From the NCBI GenBank assembly GCA_002150815.3, contig NDFF03000388.1:310001-374000 (forward strand): a stretch of DNA of 64,000 bases, given 5' to 3'. The translations under genes and the position numbers were made by a program. This stretch comes from Grammothele lineata (taxonomy: Eukaryota; Basidiomycota; Agaricomycetes; Polyporales; Polyporaceae). Under the pieces are notes generated by a model. That model saw nothing but the letters and a program-made list of their open reading frames with translations. It did no database searches and was not told the origin of the DNA. Positions 11,430 through 23,500 of the stretch are shown piece by piece. The number at the start of each line of letters is the position of its first letter. Position 1 is the stretch's first letter.

Positions 11430-11613
11430 CTTGCTCTTGCCGGGACTTGCGGTTCGGGGTCGTCTGGGTACACTCACTAGCGCGGAGCGGTGGCAAGCGG
11501 TGGCTGGGAACTGTACATGACCAAGAAATAAGGTTTGACGCCCAGCGCGGACTCCGAAAGTCAAGGCCGAGAGCGCGCCAAACACGCGCAAACGCCTCCC
11601 TCAGCCAACCGCC
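11430..11613. promoter_or_regulatory. Shared divergent promoter, eL18 / RRM-RS protein
   Basis: Only 184 bp separate the two start codons, which point away from each other. The short gap implies a bidirectional promoter. No canonical TATA box was seen. A possible 5' UTR intron of eL18 cannot be excluded. Confidence 0.6.
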
Positions 11614-12737
11614 ATGGTGAGTCCGCCTGTCCGTGCCACGTCGCTCCCGTCGTCGCTCTCTTCGCCCTTCCCACTGCCCTCCTGTCCCTGCCTTCATTCG
11701 TCGCGTCCCCCTATTGCTCCCTGTTGCTGACCACCTCTCTTTGCGCCATGCAGTACGCCGACTCTGCTCCCGCTGCCGACCCTTACAACGAGGCGTACAG
11801 CACCGACCCGCCACCCGCCGCGGCGGCGCCTGCTTCCGATGCTCGGGACCGAGACCTTCCTCCTGCTCGAGGCAGGTCCCGCTCTCGGAGCCCCGTTCGG
11901 TCGTCCAGCTTCCGCAGGTCTCCCCCTCCGCGCCGTCCCCCTCACGCACCCGTTGTTCGTCGTTCTTTTTATACTCCATATGGCGCGCGCTAATTTGGCG
12001 AAGCAGGCGCCCAATCCCTCCAACGTGTTGGGTGTATTCGGCTTGAGTATCAGGTCCACCGAGCGCGATCTGGATGACGAGTTCAGTCGGTTTGGACGTG
12101 TTGAAAAGGTCGTCATAGTGTATGACCAGAGGGTGAGTCAATATCCGTTTCATGTGTTTTTGCGTCGCTCATCGTTTGCAGTCCGATCGTTCTCGCGGAT
12201 TTGGATTCATTACGATGTCGACGGTCGACGAAGCCTCCAGGTGCATCAAGGAACTCAATGGCGTGGTATGTTGTGTTCTCGATTCTTTACTAGGCGTTTT
12301 CCTAACTTTACATATAGGAACTGAACGGTCGTCGCATTCGGGTGGATTACTCGGTCACCGATCGTCCTCACGCTCCCACCCCGGGCGAGTACATGGGACA
12401 CCGTCGTCGCCGAGGCCGCGAATCCTTTGCCGGCGGCCGCGAGTTCGACCGTTATGACGACAGAGATCGTCGTGACCGTGAGCCGTACTACAGGAGCCGC
12501 TACGATCGCGACGACCGTGAGCGGGACCGGGACTACTACGGCAGGGACAACAGGGACAGCAGAGACTGGCGTGACCGACGGAGCCCTCCGCCTAGGTCTC
12601 GCTACTCGCCAGAGTACAGACGGCGCAGGAGCTACTCTCGGAGCCCTCCGCGGGGAAGCAGCCCCGCTCGCCGGGACTACGATGCTCCTTCTTCCAGCGC
12701 TCTGCCTGCCAATGGCAACAGTGACTCTCGCTGGTGA
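11614..12737 (+). CDS. RRM protein with an Arg/Ser/Asp-rich tail (Tra2-like splicing factor)
   Basis: Model: 11614-11616 (ATG only), 11754-11954, 12007-12132, 12182-12265, 12318-12737; 277 aa. The N-terminus carries an RS stretch ([11 protein letters not shown]). One RRM spans roughly residues 70-145, with RNP2-like LGVFGLS and RNP1 RGFGFITM; the intron 12133-12181 sits just before the SDRSRGFGF strand. [19 protein letters not shown] follows, a signature of Tra2-like proteins in fungi. The tail is rich in RD, RDR and RS repeats. The donor at 11955 (GTTCGT) is the least certain splice site; 11952 would also keep frame. By family it should bind pre-mRNA and influence splice-site choice. Confidence 0.85.
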
Positions 12738-14028
12738 AGCAACTGTGCGTTGACTGTCTACGTGTGCTCACTGTTGTGGCTATGCTTTGATGTCCTGAAA
12801 ATGAGCGGCCTTCTGTGGAAGACCAGAGCGCAGACAGGTGGCAAGCAGGAATGGCTTTACGGTCTCCTTCCACAAGGCTTTCCTTTCCTCAAGTTGTTCT
12901 TTCCCCGTCTCCGGACTCCGTTCCCTTCTTCAATAGCACAAAAACCCAAGTGTCAAGTTTGCTTTCCGTACCGCCTTCAATGTTCTGTATCTTGCTACGA
13001 CTACGTGAATAGTTTCCAAGCGCAAGACGTATGGTGAATGATAGCAATGTCAACGCGATGGATGGTGCCAAGCGCGTATAATACAACACTTGAAATTGCC
13101 GGGTGTGGATGAACGTCGTTGATGAAGCATGAATACGGTATGATTTGTTCCTTTCTTGTCCGCTAACCTTGATACAGGGAGATTGCCGTGGGAAGTCTGT
13201 CCGTACCCTACAAACCAGCTCAAACCAGAAGGCGACATGCAGCAACGTTTTATGATGTCGCCTTGTTGTCTTGTACGCGACCGGACGCCAGGCCTGCTGC
13301 CGGCATGCGGGCGAGGTACGTGCCTACTAGCGTAACATGTGTAATGTAGCTAGCGAAGTAATACATCGTTCGGTATCCTTGCTATTACGACGTGCTGGGG
13401 CCATGCTCGTAGTTGATTGTGCGTACACATCTGGCGAATGGACGACTTGAGGTTGAATCATGGGTACAGCATGGTCAAGTGAACGGTCGCGCGTTTGCTT
13501 TGCCCGGCTGCGACTTCGGCGAGCCTCGCACGTAATCAGGGAGGGTTTGTTCTTCGAAAGGACGTCCATTGTGACAACATAGGATGCCGTCGGCGTCGCA
13601 GCATGTCAGATGGCAAACACTAGGCGGTGACTGCCTACGGGGTGGGCGGATTTAGCACATTGGGCGCATGGCTGAATTAGATCTGTGTTGTGCGGTAAGC
13701 ACCGTCCTTTCCTTCCTTTGTCAACTACCTGACTGATCGTGGCTATGTTGACACATTCTCCGCACAAACATATGTAGCCAGTGCAACTGGGAAAGCGAAG
13801 AGGACCCGGCTCACGGCCACAGGCACTTAGGCAATGAGATTGATGCCACGCTATGGGTATGAGCATTTCCCCTGCCTTGGTCAAGATTTGATAATAGACG
13901 AATACAAAGAACGTCTCAAGACTGCCCCCTATCGAAAGATAATACTGCCGTTTACTCCGCTATTGCCTACAGCCTACAGCACAAAGCTCTTCCGAGTATC
14001 GCGCACTTCAGTGCGATTTCGAGGGCTT
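12738..14028. other. Convergent intergenic region
   Basis: About 1.3 kb between the stops of the RRM/RS gene (+) and the aldo-keto reductase (-). It holds both 3' UTRs. No protein, RNA gene or repeat was recognised. Confidence 0.6.
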
Positions 14029-15678
14029 TCATCCCCAAAGTAGCATGTCAATGTGTTCGCCCAGGTATCTATGGCCCCGCACGGGATTCTTTGCCATGAT
14101 CGCCGCAATCTCGTCCAGATCCGCTGGCGACAGCTCGACGTCGCCTCCGTGCAAGTTCTCGAGCGTACGCGCCTTCCTTCTGCGAAAACCAGTTCGTGTG
14201 AGGGAAGCATTCAAATATCAAACGAATAGAAGACGCACGAAGAGCCCGGCAGCGGGATGACCTTCTCGCCCAAGGCACCTACCCAGGCGATGCTGAGTTG
14301 AGCAGGCGTGCAACCTTTCTTCGCCGCCATATTCTTCAATGCGTTAGCTAGTAGCATGTTATAGCTAAAGTTCTGCCGAGGATGATGCGAATCAACGTCA
14401 TGTATTCTAGGATGCCAGAGACGAATACACACCTCCTCTGTGAAACGATCGAAGCGGCGTAGAGCCTCTGGAGATGTAATGAGCTATCTCCGAGCAAGCA
14501 GGCCATGCATGAGCACAAACCGGGAACATCATTCCAGCTCTGGTACGATCCGGTTATAAGGCCATGGCCAAGAGGCCTGAGAGCAATCGAAGTGTGAGTC
14601 ATGCTCGCCATTATGACGGAGGAACGCACGAGTAAGCAGCGATAGCAACGTCGAGTTCTGCAGCAGCAGCAAGGACTATCCGGTTCCGATAATGAGTGCG
14701 GAGTCATGGCAGAAACTTAGATGAGCACTTACCCTTCCTGGTCTCCTCTTCGTAAGACATGGGGCTGATCTCAATCTCTGCGATAGAAACAGGATGAACC
14801 TGCCACGAGCATCAGCAGAGAGCTACACGCGTTATTCTAGCAAAGCAGCCTACCGCATGGGCGCGGCGAAGAGAGGCAGCGCTGCATTCCGATAGCCCGA
14901 TATGATCGAACTTGCCCTCGCCCTTCATCTCGACGAGGAGCCGCATCACATCCTCGACTGGAACGGAGCGATCCAGGCGTGACGGCTGGAACAAGTCGAT
15001 CTTTTTGGTCCCGCGGAGTGTCGCTATGGACCGCTCGGCAGACCACCTGAGCAATTCTAGCCTGTGAATGTGCATTAATCAGGCTACAGTGAAGGGAGCT
15101 TCAACGTGATATGTGCTTACACCGACTTCTGCCCACCATCAGGGGCAAAGAATGCCGGAATTGCCTGTTGTGTGACAGGGTGAGTAGAGTAGGGTAGTAC
15201 GACGAGGCCACTACTCGAAGAGCATAGCATACCTTGACAGACAGGAAGGTCTTATCGGCATAGTCGGGATATTTGTCGTAGAACCGCGCAAGAAGCTCCA
15301 GGTTCCCGAGTGACATATTCGCGCCGTAGAAATCCCCTAGCAAGTGGGGTGTAGTTTTAACATGCTGTATTGTTGGGTGAATATATGGCTCACCAGAGTT
15401 CAATACCATCTTGACGCCATCCGGAAGTTCGTCGACCCCTGCTTTAATAGACTCAAAGGCTTGTTCGTCAGGTACATTACCGACCATCCTAAAAGCACGA
15501 CCGCATCAACAAACTGTACCAAAATCGGTTTGAACGACGCACGTCATTGTCATGAGTCCGTGCTAAACAATCGCTAATGTGTAAGTCTGTGGGCACAGTG
15601 AATAGTCGCTGCACGTACCGCTACCTTGGCTACGACGACGTTCTTCGCCGTACCACCGAGTTTCACTGTCTTGACCAT
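14029..15678 (-). CDS. Aldo/keto reductase (YakC / pyridoxal-reductase-like)
   Basis: Twelve exons (complement): 15619-15678, 15543-15562, 15394-15488, 15233-15336, 15121-15164, 14854-15061, 14733-14799, 14630-14675, 14521-14576, 14433-14467, 14239-14372, 14029-14179; 339 aa. Spliced landmarks are MVKTVKLGGTA, VAKVAHGLMTMT, FESIKAGVDELPDGVKM, LNSGDFYGANMSLGNLELL (with the likely catalytic Tyr), FLSVK, HIGLSE, VHPVSIAEIEISPMSYEEE, AYSPLGHGLITGSYQ, CTPAQLSIAWV and IPLPGSS. This is an NAD(P)H-dependent (beta/alpha)8 oxidoreductase close to fungal AKR8-like enzymes; the carbonyl substrate is unknown. One exon is only 20 nt. The intron density is striking for a 1.0-kb coding sequence. Confidence 0.9.
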
Positions 15679-16916
15679 GGTCTTGTGGAAATAACTGCGT
15701 GGGGTCGAGGATCGTGTTGGGGAGCCGCCATACGGCCAGACCGGATTTTTATAGAGCCTGGTGGACGCGTTTCCTCCCGGCACAGACATTGCAGTACTCA
15801 GCAATATTGACATGGAGAGTATGACATGTGGTTGGAACCCCGATGTCGGGCAACCATTTGGACCAGGAGACCCACCCAAACGCCGGTCGCAAGAACATTA
15901 ACGAGCGCTTGTGGGCGATATGCTTTGCGATTTCCCGACAGAGCCGTCGAGACGCGCCATCCACGGCATGTTCATGACCCAATATTAATCTTACCACTGA
16001 CGTCTAGAGCAACCTGATCTCGGATGAGACGTACGGGTAGCTGGCCGAGTTGATGTTGCCGGATGTAGTTGGCGCGATCACGGATATGAACCCAAAAGCT
16101 CCAAAGAAGCTAGTTATTTGACTGGCGGAACCCGGAGGTACTTAGTGTTTAGCAGGGGGTTAAGTAGAGTTTACTTACTAACAGGAGACGGTGGGTATGG
16201 CGACTCGTCGCGCGATATGTACATCAGCACTGCGCCCTGGAACGACTCGCCCTGACATCTGGCAGGGAAAACGTTTGGATGTGACGCGGCTTCAGAAGGT
16301 CACTGAACACGCGTGTCAAATGACGGGTCGGCGTTCAGACAAGCTTTGCACTAAGAAGTGCCCAATGGACGCAATATCCTTCTTATCGACAATTTTTCAT
16401 GGAATACGAATAACTACAATCCGTGTTTTTGATCTCCGCGTTATGTACATGGAAGAAGCTCAGGCAAGTGAAGGTTAATATGGGGGATGGGGCCAGAACA
16501 GTTGTGTCATAAAACACAGAAGGAGAATATCTCAAGTGCTCACCCGCTGTCCTTCAACCTGAAAATGCTGAGGCTTCATCTATTATCGACGCCGTAGAAT
16601 GTTGGATCCGCGTTGGAGGAAGAGGAAGAAAGGGCTTCGTCTGAGCTTGCGGAAGGAATGTCGATATTCGTGTCAGGTTCCATGATCGCGGTGAGTTTGA
16701 GGGTAAAGAAGGGGTAGCAACAAGACCAGGTAAGTGGGAGTGTCGGGCACGCTGAGTCGGTAGAATGCATACTCCTACACGGACAACGAAAACTGACCAT
16801 CAGTATGGGTAGGATAGGAAGACCACACTTGGGCTGGCTGTCAACTGCCTTCTGATGATGTTGCGCGTGGATCCTATGTAATGGGTGGCATTCAGGTCGG
16901 GGGCGCAAGCATGTGG
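15679..16916. other. Intergenic region upstream of the aldo-keto reductase
   Basis: No supported gene. Contains the promoter side of the reductase. Short frames on both strands have no recognisable content; one on the minus strand (16576-16920) ends in a Ser-rich peptide that could be a C-terminal exon, but I cannot connect it to anything. Confidence 0.5.
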
Positions 16917-17216
16917 TCAAGGACGTTCAGAGGCCTTTTCGTGGTTTTCGGCAGGCAGATTCGAGCGGAGACCAGAGGATCTCGACCACGCGGTGTAGGC
17001 GTTGGTAGTGGAAGAGGAGCGGAAGGTTATTAGGTGGTCAAGGTATGCGAGGGAGTTCTGTACTTTGTACTTGGCATGACGAGGAAGATGGGGGGGAATC
17101 GATGGGGCAGAAGATCTGTAAAAGCGGTAGGAAAGTGCTGTGAATGGTGGTAAGAGCTCAAGGGAGTCTGAGAGTGGCTTGGGGAAGGTCGTGGGGGTGG
17201 CGGGAGGGCGATCGAT
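16917..17216 (-). other. Anonymous open frame, possible exon of an unresolved gene
   Basis: A minus-strand frame of 99 codons without an internal ATG runs from 17216 to a stop at 16917. It encodes balanced, protein-like sequence including ELLPPFTALSYRFYRSS and NSLAYLDHLITFRSS, unlike the Arg-rich junk frames nearby. It also contains several possible acceptor sites (for example the run ending in TTTTACAG near 17114). It could be an exon of a small gene whose other parts I could not assemble, or chance. No family is recognised. Confidence 0.22.
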
Positions 17217-18986
17217 TCAAATCGGGCCGCTGTTGGCCGTTGGTGAGGCGAACCGGCGCGTGGTGGTCGCTGTCTTCCAGACTCTTTCTCTATCCTCTCT
17301 GCGTCGTCGTCGCCCACGCTTGCTCCCTCAGGGCTCAGCAGTTTCTATGCTTGTTGTTTTGTGCGCTCTTGGAATCGCAATTGGGCGCCCTATGAAATGG
17401 CGACATTCGGACTTCGTACGTTTGGTCACAAACTGCATGAAAATTATGCATCCTCCAACATGGTCCATGACGGCGGCGATATCTTCAAACCTTGCCGATC
17501 ACTCATTGCGAAGAACTCCCAACTTAGCTGTTTGTGGGTGCGGCACAAATGATTTAATCTCCGAAGATGCCATCTGCGTGGATTTTAGTCAGTCCCACCC
17601 TCGCCGACATCATCGAAGACATCCCGACGGGCCAACCTCAGCCAACCCATCGTGCTGCCTTGGATGAATTTCCGATTAGCTCAGACGTCTTTGGTCAAGG
17701 ACATACGCTCGATCGGAGGTTCAGCACATAGGCCTAGGCACGCTGGCCACCGTCATACGGCTTGAACGATGAGTCAACAGCTATATTGCTGTGACTCTTC
17801 CCTATGGGTAAGTCCTAGCTTTATCGTCTGTGATTCCGTGCACACATCGTGTCGTACGAATGGCATTCAAATGGCACGGGAAGGCTGACGATGTGTTGCC
17901 TGGGGTGCGGTTGTCGTGAGGTTGTGTTCTGTTCCGACGTTGTGCTATGGCTTGAAGTCAGACCGGCAGCCTTCCTGCCACTGAGCATGCCTTGAGGCAG
18001 TCTTTTGATGCTGTGTTGCAGATATCAGACGTCGGCACACCGGATATGCGAGGACCAGGTTACAGAACTGGTTGTTGACGAAGAGGCGACTCACTTCGGC
18101 CCTGACTGCCTTCTTAGTAAATGAGCGCCCGTGACCAGCATCACAAGCTACGTGACCTCGTCCTCATCTGAGGATGAAGGCGACGTCTCGAAGCCTGGCC
18201 TGACTGCTTAAAGGATCTGGCTAGTGCAGAGACGTCCCTGGTAGATTGGGTATTCTAATGCAGCTGCTAAATAAAACAGTCTACCTTCACTTGTACGTTG
18301 ACCGTAACCTATGCGTACGGCCACTGGCTCGGGACGGGTATGATGTGTGCTTGAGGCGAGCATCGTGCCCATAGACGTACGCTCCCTCTATCTTGTTTCC
18401 TCTCAACGCATACTTTGCATGCACGGTTGGCTCCTCTCGACGCGCGTGGATCTCGTTCCAGCACAAGGGGCGCACAAGGCTGCACTCACGGTGCTGTGGG
18501 CAAGGGGAATGCCCTTAAAGACATTGGTTGTTGTTCTTCTGGGCGGCGACAGTGACGTCTGCAGCTACAGTTCGCCGTTTAGTTCCCGCTGCGTATTGCC
18601 TGCAGAGATTGTTGGGGGTATTGACGGGAGAGAAAGCGTCGTGGAAGTATGTCAGCACAGCAAAGCAGGAGTTGGATAACATGGTGGCGTTCGTTGAAGC
18701 TAGCGCGCACCGCTGACGATATAGGCTTTTAGCGAACCAAGATGGTGCGCATCTTCAGGGCCGCGTTGCTGGCTTCGCTGGCCGCCATTCCCCAGTACTC
18801 CGCCCTCATTTAAATCGGTTTGCTTCCTTCTCTGCAATCTTCTCTCCCATCCCCTCTTTACCTCCCGTTCACTACTGGCATCTGCCCCGTTCTTCTGTTC
18901 ACCGAGCTTTGGATCTGTGTCATTCCTCTATCCTCCTCTCTCCTCTTTCCCTGCACCTCACCGTGTCATAGACGGACCAGCAATAC
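17217..18986. other. Gene-poor interval; CT-rich promoter at its right end
   Basis: Nothing supported between 17.2 and 18.7 kb. Bases 18815-18960 form a pyrimidine-rich tract typical of fungal promoters, directly before the gene starting at 18987. A 23-codon frame at 18742-18813 (MVRIFRAALLASLAAIPQYS and three more residues) lies before that tract, so it is probably upstream of the transcript rather than a uORF. Confidence 0.5.
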
Positions 18987-19607
18987 ATGCAGCGCATGAC
19001 TCCAACCTACCCATCCTTCGCATCGGTCATGGCCTCCTCCGTCCTTCCAACTGTCGACTCTTCCCGGTTGCCGACTTACCGTTCGACCCACGCCGTCCGC
19101 TTTCATCCTTACTCGATGGCAATGAGACGTCGCGAACGCGAGGATGTCCTCATGGTGCGTCTTGTTGTTAGGTCGGAGTGGTCTTTGCTAACAACGACTG
19201 GATCGTTCTTGCCTTGCGGCGCCCATAGACCACGGTGGACTACAGGTTCGGGCTGGAGCCAATAGTAGAGGAACCGGAACCGGTACAGTTGGTGAGTCTT
19301 GCGTTTCTTTGGGTAGATTCGCACTAAGCACCGCTGCGAACAGAGGCCGGTTGTGTCTTGTGCTGGGGATGTGTCGTCGTTCGAACTGGATCTCCCCGTG
19401 GTCGAAGAAACGGTACGCGCTGAGGCCAATGCTAAGGAGTCCCTTGTGCGAACCAAGCAGAAGACAGCATTCACTGTCAGTCTTTCGTTTGATACCGCTG
19501 TTTTGATATGCTCATCCTCCCCACAGGACCTCACGGTGAGACTTCGACGGCGGTGTCTCGCTATTCTGGCTGTGAAGGAATTCCTCGCAAAGAAAAATCG
19601 CAAGTGA
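18987..19607 (+). CDS. Small hypothetical protein, four exons
   Basis: Exons 18987-19154, 19229-19291, 19344-19475, 19527-19607 give 147 aa with every junction in phase 0 (ATG before GTGCGT, TTG before GTGAGT, ACT before GTCAGT; acceptors CATAG, AACAG, CACAG). The regular splicing and the CT-rich promoter support a real gene. The product is Ser/Thr-rich at first, has VDYRFGLEPIVEEPEPVQL in the middle and a basic C-terminus VRLRRRCLAILAVKEFLAKK. No signal peptide or membrane segment is evident. I do not recognise the family; it may be a basidiomycete-specific orphan. Confidence 0.65.
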
Positions 19608-20541
19608 TACTTGCCTCGCAGTGACGTATTGTGCAAAAACTCTCTATTTGGGTGCATCATCTTGGCCTTACTGCACGATCCTGGCTGTGTGTCTGTTTGG
19701 AGCATTCGCGGGCTTCCTGCATTGTATATACTCCTAAAAAACCGCGCTGATGCTACTGTCTCTGATCAGATGAGTCTTGCGCCTCCTCTTGAAACCCGTG
19801 TATTATAGTTCGCATCCCGTACTGATCTAAGTAGTCATCTTTTCCGTACATATAGCTTCTGCACCTGGTCCCTGAAATTTTGTAGCATAGCTTTTTCGAA
19901 TATTTCGATGTATATACGATTCGTTGTGCCTATGATACCCTCTCTCAGATTATGCATGTCCTTTATCAGGATGCCGCTGAATAAGACTCAGTTTTGCGTC
20001 GAGTTTTGAGGGGAATTGCCTTGTGCCAAGGGACTCTAAGAGACTTCCTGGACGGAGGCATTGAGAGAAGGGGTTGCGCCATTTTCGGCAGGTCTTTCTC
20101 GGCCGCCACTCGCCTCATCGGCGGAGGCGGCGAAACATCCGTTCATTTCCGCGCTGCGCCCGACGCCTGCCAGTACTGCCAGATACTGGGGCGACATTGG
20201 AATTTAAGACTGTAGAGACATTCCGGATAGTTGCCTGATCAACGCATACACACGTCAGACACAGGACTAAGCCACAATCGCCTCATGTCAGGGCCTGGGT
20301 ACACGTTGACAATGACGATGGCGTTCAATAGCGCGGCCCGGGGACTACGGCAACTGCAAGCATGCGGGCGGACAGTTGCGTTCTGAGCTTGAGGGTCTCT
20401 TGTCATCGTTCCACTATGTGCTAAGCTCCCCTCATCGCCGCTTGGAACGCACCCGTCTTCGTCTGTCGCCAGCAAAGATCAGGAGCGACCACCGCTTCTC
20501 TCGACATCCACACTACTCTCTTCTCATGCCTGACTTCCGGT
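19608..20541. promoter_or_regulatory. MED13 promoter region and 3' region of the small hypothetical gene
   Basis: About 930 bp between two genes on the same strand. AT-rich sequence at 19.6-20.0 kb fits a 3' UTR. The stretch 20370-20540 becomes C/T-rich before the MED13 start. No gene recognised. Confidence 0.55.
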
Positions 20542-23500
20542 ATGGCGGCCAAGACCCACCAACTCCCGCAAGATAGTACAGGCACTTCCTTACTATCCCA
20601 GTTTGCGCCTACCATCTCCTCCAGTTCATCTGTCCTAGCCTCGATAATCGCCCTTCCGGAGCACCCGCGCATCTTCTACTCCATCTTCACCTCCCCGCCC
20701 GCCACCCCGGATATCCTTGACAAGTTGGAGGTAGCTCGCAGAAGGGTCCTACTTGGGAACGAGGGAAAGTCGTTTCTGGACTCTTTGCTACCATGCGTTC
20801 ACGTTGCCAAGGACACATCCGCTCTGTATGTATTCGCAGTCGGGTCCGACGTGAGGACGTGTGGGGCGCACGACGCACTCTCAAAGCTCGAGCTTCCCTC
20901 TCTGTCAGGTGAGTGTGTATGTTCCTTCACGCATATATTCCGATGAGTGGAGGCTTGGAGGCTTTATGGCGGTATGGTGGTCTACGCAAGTGGGAGCGGT
21001 TCTGGATTCGTCTGTGGCGAGATTGGTCGGAAGTATGGCTGTTGTGCTGACTCTATATTCACAGCGGTTGATGCCGACTCATTCACGCCGGCCTCCATCT
21101 ATCCATGTTCAGAGACCTGCTCTTCTCGAAGTAGCCCGTGCGATCGTTGTCTCAATCCCGTCGTTGCGGTGGGCACCCCGCCACCGATCCAACTCCTTCC
21201 TCGGGTCGGTCTCCGCCTACCGTTGTCACTTTTCCTCCAGGCTGTACAAGAGAGACTAGTTGACGACATTGCAGAAGCTGCCAGGAGGCATCCCCATGGT
21301 CGGTCCGTTTCACGTATGCGTGGCGGGTTCGTCTTAGGAGCGGTTCCTTTCTCCTCCGAGTGGGGTCTTGGATGGGAGAATCACGCCCGCAGCCGCCCGC
21401 TCGTGTATTGTCACCTCCAAATTCACATATCTTCCTCAATGAATGCCCCCTCGGCCTCTAGGCTAGTCATACATCCAATCATGCGCCCAACCTACTACCT
21501 TCCCCTCCACTCAACCCTCCCGCTCCCAGCAGGCACACCTGTTCTATTATTACCTCACGGAGTTCCCGCATACTACTTGAGCACATACGGAGGTCCTACC
21601 ACCGCACTCACCCTGCAGTTCGAAGAGGCGCTCATTGGACTCGGTGCGGGTAACTGGAAGCGACCCCTGCATCCTCGTTCTACCGGATCTGCATCCCACC
21701 AAGACTCAGTCGCGTACATTGTGGCCTGGCTCGCTGTTCAGAATAAACAAGGCGAAGACAAAGGGATGCCGGTCATCTGGCCTGCTACACTCTGTGTTTC
21801 CTATCACGCAAACTCGCCCGCTGCGCATGCGCGCACATCGTTACCATACATTCCTGAGCTTCCGGCACAGCTACAGGCATCACCCCCTCCGCCGGCCGCT
21901 GCGATACCAGCGACATTGTCCTTCGCGATTCCGGTGACTCCTTCGGCTGTAGATCCTCTCAGCGCCACTACTACGTCTCCTCAAGTGCCTCTCCCGCCAG
22001 TGGATCGAGAGCGGCTCACGCCCTCTTTCCAGCGGCGCCCCAACTTGCTCAGGTCATCGCCTACAAGCGATTCCTTACGTGCCTTCCGTACCCTTTCTCT
22101 CTCCAGGAAACCTTACGCCCGTGACGTCAAGAAAGTGGCCTCGGAAGTTGGAGGATATGTCGACTCTGTTGTCAAGGAGCGCGAAAAGGAGAGGGAACGG
22201 CTACGACGGGAACGTCAGGAGCAAGAAAACGCGTCGAATACGCGTGTCAAGGCTGATACACCTGTCGTGGTGGACTCCCCGGCTGTTCCTGTTCCCAAAC
22301 CAGAACTTCCAGCCATTAAGACGCAGGAGCTGACCAACCCGACACCCGCGACTGCCCAGCTTGCGCCTGCTTCCGCAACAGTTGAGGAACCTGGCTCTGC
22401 AGAGTCCGAACATTCCGGCGATTCTCTGTTTTCGCCCGTAGATGCTCCCATCGACCTGCCGTCTTCTGAAGAGGAGACACAACCTGTAACGGACCAGCCG
22501 AATGGAGACGTCGTCGATCCTCCCATCATTACGCCCACCATTGCCGTTCCCCCTCCCACGGCCCCATCAACCGCAGAATACGACCCTTTTGGCGGATTCG
22601 ACAACACGTGGGTTCAGCAGCCGACCGGATACATGGACATGAATGTTGATTACGATATGGACTTCAACATGAACATAAATCTGGATGCTATCGGTGGCGC
22701 GCGAGCGGGCGTGGCTGGCACTGGAACTTTCGACGTGGACGACAGTTTCGGGATGTTCACTGAAGACGATTTCGACTTCTTCGACGCGCCCTCCACGCAG
22801 CGAAAGACGGCGCCCACAACGCTTCCATCGACGGTTCCCATGGGTAACAATCTGACATCCGTATCTGCTCCTATACCTCTCGGACTAGCACCAGCTGTGA
22901 CGGTGGGTGGCCCTTTACCAGGCCCTGGGCCTCCTTCCAGTAACCAGCCATCATGGGCAGCGCACCTCGGAGACCTCTTTCCGCCAAAAATGGACACATA
23001 TGGTGTCCTCGATGGCGCCGCGCCCCCAGAGTTGTTGCCACCTTCTCCTTCTAGGACGCCGTCATCGCACTCGGCGCCTGCTACGCCTTCCGTTCATCTG
23101 GCAGACACATCCAGGTCTCCCGAGGGACGCAAGCTACACCCTTCGCTTGGGCCCAGCATTTTCGATCCCATTCCGTTCGCGTCAAGCCATCGAGAAGCTG
23201 ATGGGAAATATGCGATTGGCAAATTCGCACTTCCCTCACCTCCCGCAGAACAGGACCGCGCCGAGCCCATGTTTTTCAGCTCCGCGGGATCTATGTTGCT
23301 TGAGGGGTGGAAATCCAAGTACCGAGCAGCCACCGACCCCAAGGTCGGCATCATCCGCCATCTCATCGGGGTCAAGCGCAAGAGCATTGATCAGGGTTCT
23401 CGCCAACCGCGTAAGCCCTTGTGGGAGTCATATCGGGAGCCCGAAGAGTGGCAGAGCAGCTCTCCACCAGCAGCCATCGCAGATTCAGATTCATCTGACG

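Noticed and set aside
18742..18813. 23-codon frame as an upstream ORF or small peptide gene
   Set aside because: It lies before the CT-rich promoter tract, so it is probably not in the transcript; nothing else supports it.
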